Assembly: GCA_036503065.1 (NCBI GenBank)
Contig: DASXXM010000319.1
Location: forward strand, 1-9,041
Length of the DNA stretch: 9,041 nt
From: DATEPR01 sp036503065
GTDB taxonomy: Bacteria; Actinomycetota; Actinomycetes; Mycobacteriales; Pseudonocardiaceae
Direction: 5' to 3'
Shown: positions 6,336 through 9,041 of the stretch, one piece after another
How the letters are laid out: every line of letters begins with the position of its first letter
Numbering within the stretch: position 1 is the first letter of the stretch
Notes under the pieces: generated by a model
What the model was told of the DNA's origin: nothing
The model's database searches: none
What the model saw: the letters and a program-made list of their open reading frames with translations, nothing else
Made by a program: the position numbers and the translations under genes

Positions 6336-9041
6336 GCGCTGTGCTCGCCGCCCCGCGAACCCGCGCCGGCCGCGGCGGTGCAGGAGACCGTGGCGGTGCA
6401 GGAGACCGTGCTGGTGAAAGACAAAGGGGACGACGCGGGTGACGAGATCGCGATCGTCGGTATGGGACTGGTTTCGGGCGGCGCGAACAGCCCGGAAGAG
6501 TACTGGTCCATGCGCCTGTCCGGTGCGGAGCTGTTCACCGACGTCCCGCCGGACCGGTGGGCCATGTCGCGGTTCTGCTCGCCGGACGAGTCGGCCGAGG
6601 ACAAGTCCTATCAGGGCAACGGCGTGTTCGTCACCGGATTCGAGCCGTCCGCGCCGGAAGCGGAACTGACCACCCGGTGGCTGCGGCACACACTGCAGCA
6701 GGCGCTGCACGATGTGACGCGCCACCCCGGCGATCGATGTGCGCTGACCATCGGGTACACGGCCGACGGCAGTCAACACCTGGAAGAGGCGTGTGTCCTG
6801 GCATCGGTCCTGGACACGCTGGATCCGCCCAGGGACGACATCGCGGCCGCGCTCCGGCAGCGGTTCGCGCGTGCCGTGCGTGAGCCGTCGCGGTTCCTGC
6901 CCAACCGGGTCGGCGCGGCGGTCCGAGCGGGCCTGCTGCCGGACGACACCGACGTGTGCATGGTCGACACGGCGTGTTCCTCGTCGCTCTACGCGATGGA
7001 CATCGCGATGCGCGGCCTGCTGCTGGGCAAGTACGACGTCGCGGTCTGCGGCGGCGCGCTCGCGCTCGGGCCGCGTAACTCGATCCTGTTCTCGAAGCTG
7101 AACGGCCTGTCGCACGAGGGCACCATTCGCTCGTTCGACAAATCGGCCGACGGCGTGATCTTCGCTGATGGCGCCGGCCTCGTCACCCTCAAGACGCTGC
7201 GCAGGGCGCGGGCCGACGGTGACCCGATACTGGCCGTGATCCGGGGGGTCGGCGGGTCGTCCGACGGCAAGGGAACCGCGATCTACGCGCCCAACCAGCG
7301 CGGCCAGGAACTCGCGATCGAGCGGACCGGCGGCCCGATCGACGACGTGGACTGGATCATCGCGCACGGCACCGGCACCCCGGCCGGTGACCTCACCGAG
7401 CACCGCGCCCTACGCGAGCACTACGGCGCCGCCCACCCCGTCCACCTCACGTCCAACAAGTCGATTATCGGGCATACCGGTTGGGCCGCGGGCGTGATCT
7501 CCGTCATCGAGGCCGTGCTCGGCATCGCGCACGACACGATCCCACCGCAGTTTCGCTTTGTGGCCCCGCCGGACGAGATGCGCGATGGCGCCAGCCAATT
7601 GACGATTCCGGTCGAACCGGTGGCCTGGCCGCGCCGCGATAAGCCGCGCGCGGTCGCGGTTTCCGGTTTCGGCTTCGGTGGCACCAATGCCCATGCCATC
7701 GTGACGGAATACCGCCAGGACCGTCCTGATCGGACCGTCGCCGTACGTGCGCCCGTGGCGTCGGGCCGGATCGCGATCGTCAGCTGGGCAACCCACCTGC
7801 CGGGCGACGTCTCTGACGCCGACGTGACGAAGTGGCTGCTGGGCGCGGGGCAGCGTCCGGCGACCGGCTTCGGCGAGAACTATCCGGCGCCGCCGTTCCA
7901 GGTCGTGCCGCTGCCGCCGCCGACCGTACGCAGGCTGGACAGAAGCCAACTGATGGCGCTGTCCGGTGCGGCGAAGATCCGCGACTCGCTCGGCGACTTC
8001 TGGGCCGCCCACCGCGACCGTACCGGCGTGTTCGTCGGCCATCTCGGGCCGACCCGCAACGCGATGGACTACGCCGCCCGCTGTTACCTCGACGACCTGG
8101 CCGAGGTGATTCCGGACGACAGCGTGATGTCCGCGATCCGCGCCGAGTACCGGCGCCGCGTCCCACCGTCCAATGAGGACTCGTTTCCCGGCCTCATGCC
8201 GAACATCATCGCCGCGCGTATCGCCAACCAGTTCGATCTCCATGGCCCGGCGATGACCGTTGACACCGGGCTCTCGGCCACGCTGACGGCGACCGAGATC
8301 GCCTGCCGCTACCTGCGGACCGCGGCCATCGACCTGGCGATCGTGGGCGGCGTCAACGGCAACAGCCTGCCCGCGTACCGCACGCTGCTCGGCGATCTCT
8401 GCGGCCCGGCCGAACTCGCCGAAGGCGCGTTCGTGTTCGCACTCGTCGACGAGAAGCTGGCCGACGAGTGCGGTCTACGCATACTCGGCTATGTCGAGGA
8501 CGGGGAATCAGGCGATCAGTCGATCGACCCCGCGGACCGCGGGTATCTCGGCGCGGCCGGTGGGCCTGCCATGCTGCGGGCGTTGCTCGGCCCGCCGGGC
8601 ACCGTCGACGTGAGCTGCGACGGCGTCGCATTGCGCCTGACGGTCAACCCGCCCGCGCGTTCGCCCGAGCTGCGCCGTTACACGCATGCCCTGGCCGAGG
8701 TGCCGTCGGACGAACTGCTGCCGACACAGCCGTTCCTGCCTCCCGGTGTCGTCATGATCACGGATCGGCCGGAATTGGTGGCAGAGCTCGCGACACCGCC
8801 GGACGCCGTGGTTCTGTCCACCCGAACCGGGCTTGCCGATGTCGAGAGCGTGCGCAGGGCGATCGACGGCCGTCCGGTGCGCGACGTCCGGATCGTCACG
8901 ACTCTCCGTGACAGCGACCCGGATCAGGTGCTTGCCCTGCACGATCTGCTGTTCCTGGTCCTGCACGTCACCCAACGGCAGGTCGACGATGCGGCGGGCT
9001 CGGTCGTCGGTCTGTTCGTCGATTCCGTCGATCGCGGCAGG
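5580..9041 (+). CDS. Multidomain PKS: FabL-like enoyl reductase - KS - CLF-like - KR-like start (C-terminus beyond right edge)
   Basis: One uninterrupted frame of 1154 codons from GTG 5580 to the window edge; I translated it through and found no stop. An in-frame TGA at 5571-5573 makes GTG 5580 the first possible start, and the next residues (GDLSGKLALVTGG) are a natural SDR N-terminus. Order: SDR 1-252; linker 253-288 with a duplicated AVQETV; KS 289-712 with C466, H596, K627 and H632; KS/CLF-like domain about 730-1045 with Leu898 at the Cys position; then from about 1050 a Rossmann-like segment ending in HDLLFLVLH, like the structural half of a PKS ketoreductase. The KS resembles the PUFA-synthase / hglE / enediyne branch rather than modular type I PKS. 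No AT is seen, consistent with the upstream AT-ACP supplying extender units. The remaining domains, presumably KR and perhaps DH, lie outside the window. Confidence 0.93.
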   Translation, partial: MGDLSGKLALVTGGAKNIGRAIADELAARGADLVINYFHSFEAAKQARTELERAGTSVTLLRGSVAQQAHVDQMFDTIQEQHGHLDILVNNAAAGALVPADQLTDEYLDRAWNTNLKGSIWCARRAAPLMAARGGGAIVNVSSLGARLVLSNYLASAPAKAALEALTRYLAVEYAPLGVRVNSASASMLVSEVAGAFPDSERLLDVITEATPMGRLGTPKEFADVVAFLVSEQSRWITGQVIVVDGGLSLGAALCSPPREPAPAAAVQETVAVQETVLVKDKGDDAGDEIAIVGMGLVSGGANSPEEYWSMRLSGAELFTDVPPDRWAMSRFCSPDESAEDKSYQGNGVFVTGFEPSAPEAELTTRWLRHTLQQALHDVTRHPGDRCALTIGYTADGSQHLEEACVLASVLDTLDPPRDDIAAALRQRFARAVREPSRFLPNRVGAAVRAGLLPDDTDVCMVDTACSSSLYAMDIAMRGLLLGKYDVAVCGGALALGPRNSILFSKLNGLSHEGTIRSFDKSADGVIFADGAGLVTLKTLRRARADGDPILAVIRGVGGSSDGKGTAIYAPNQRGQELAIERTGGPIDDVDWIIAHGTGTPAGDLTEHRALREHYGAAHPVHLTSNKSIIGHTGWAAGVISVIEAVLGIAHDTIPPQFRFVAPPDEMRDGASQLTIPVEPVAWPRRDKPRAVAVSGFGFGGTNAHAIVTEYRQDRPDRTVAVRAPVASGRIAIVSWATHLPGDVSDADVTKWLLGAGQRPATGFGENYPAPPFQVVPLPPPTVRRLDRSQLMALSGAAKIRDSLGDFWAAHRDRTGVFVGHLGPTRNAMDYAARCYLDDLAEVIPDDSVMSAIRAEYRRRVPPSNEDSFPGLMPNIIAARIANQFDLHGPAMTVDTGLSATLTATEIACRYLRTAAIDLAIVGGVNGNSLPAYRTLLGDLCGPAELAEGAFVFALVDEKLADECGLRILGYVEDGESGDQSIDPADRGYLGAAGGPAMLRALLGPPGTVDVSCDGVALRLTVNPPARSPELRRYTHALAEVPSDELLPTQPFLPPGVVMITDRPELVAELATPPDAVVLSTRTGLADVESVRRAIDGRPVRDVRIVTTLRDSDPDQVLALHDLLFLVLHVTQRQVDDAAGSVVGLFVDSVDRGR
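6375..6410 (+). repeat. Two perfect tandem copies of an 18-bp unit in the inter-domain linker
   Basis: The unit gcggtgcaggagaccgtg occurs at 6375-6392 and again at 6393-6410. It encodes AVQETV twice (residues 266-277) between the reductase and KS domains. The perfect DNA identity points to a recent in-frame duplication that lengthens the linker without harm to the frame. Confidence 0.9.
6447..7715 (+). other. Ketosynthase domain with complete catalytic triad
   Basis: Residues 290-712. It opens with IAIVGMG and has VDTACSSSL with nucleophile Cys466, AHGTGT with His596, NKSIIGH with Lys627 and His632, and the C-terminal SGFGFGGTNAHAIV. The ANSPEEYW and PPDRW segments and the YTADGSQHLEE insertion resemble KS domains of PUFA-synthase-like enzymes. 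It should carry out decarboxylative Claisen condensation of malonyl-ACP onto the growing chain. Confidence 0.93.
7764..8715 (+). other. Degenerate, shortened KS / chain-length-factor-like domain
   Basis: Residues about 730-1045. It starts RIAIVSWATHLPG and contains MPNIIAARIANQFDLHGPAMTV-like thiolase-fold sequence, then VDTGLSATL, where the active-site Cys is Leu898. EGAFVFALVDE is followed closely by YLGAAGGPAMLRALLG, the equivalent of the GHxxAAG helix. Only about 93 residues separate the nucleophile position from that helix, against 166 in the KS just before it, and no HGTGT is present. It cannot be a condensing enzyme; it probably pairs with the KS and shapes the chain pocket, as chain-length factors do. 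Confidence 0.8.
8740..9041 (+). other. Probable N-terminal (structural) part of a ketoreductase region, truncated by window end
   Basis: From residue about 1054 the sequence reads GVVMITDRPELVAEL, VVLSTRTGLADVESVRRAI, VRIVTTLRDSDPDQVLALHDLLFLVLH and SVVGLFVDS. Alternating strands and helices, together with HDLLFL and SVVxLFVD, resemble the degenerate Rossmann half that precedes the catalytic KR domain in PUFA- and enediyne-type synthases. The diagnostic KR catalytic motifs would lie beyond the edge, so this call is tentative. Confidence 0.5.

Noticed and set aside
6300..6450. Separate genes for the reductase and the KS, with a start near 6439
   Set aside because: The GTG at 6439 is out of frame with the KS, and the reductase frame runs through the linker into the KS with no stop.
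5514..7403. Minus-strand open frame of 629 codons
   Set aside because: It is antisense to the reductase and KS domains, whose motifs are unmistakable. Its Arg/His-rich composition is that of a high-GC shadow frame.

Overview
The window is high-GC DNA with strong G/C preference at third codon positions, GTG/TTG starts and actinomycete-style protein families. It most likely comes from a soil actinomycete (Streptomyces, Amycolatopsis, Nocardia or a relative); the sequence does not fix the genus. It splits into a leftward half of ordinary accessory genes and a rightward half that is the beginning of a polyketide or unusual fatty-acid biosynthetic operon.

Left part (1-2105, minus strand): a partial gene for a repetitive, probably beta-helical protein of the kind often labelled 'membrane-associated oxidoreductase' in streptomycetes runs off the left edge. 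Upstream of it is a complete M20-family amidohydrolase. Neither has an obvious link to the polyketide genes.

Middle (2106-2848): a 743-bp divergent intergenic region with no convincing gene. It holds a wide inverted repeat, three tandem 23-bp repeats with a perfect 15-bp palindrome inside the middle unit, a short protein-like reading frame, a good -35/-10 pair (2705-2710 and 2729-2734), a palindrome lying on that -35 box, and a second palindrome in the presumed 5' leader. This looks like the control region of the operon to the right.

Right part (2849-9041, plus strand): three tightly packed genes. The first is a stand-alone SCPx-type thiolase. The second is an acyltransferase fused to an acyl carrier protein (AT-ACP). 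The third overlaps the second by 8 bp and is a giant open frame, continuing past the right edge. Its visible part reads: enoyl-reductase-like SDR of the FabL type (Tyr-x6-Lys) - ketosynthase with intact Cys-His-His - degenerate, shortened ketosynthase/chain-length-factor-like domain (catalytic Cys replaced by Leu) - what appears to be the N-terminal half of a ketoreductase region. Together AT, ACP, KS/CLF, reductase and (probably) KR would form an iterative, reducing system related to the PUFA-synthase / hglE-type / enediyne PKS branch. The thiolase would act as an accessory condensing or chain-releasing enzyme. The fusion of a FabL-like enoyl reductase to the front of a KS-CLF protein is the most distinctive feature. 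I cannot name the product.
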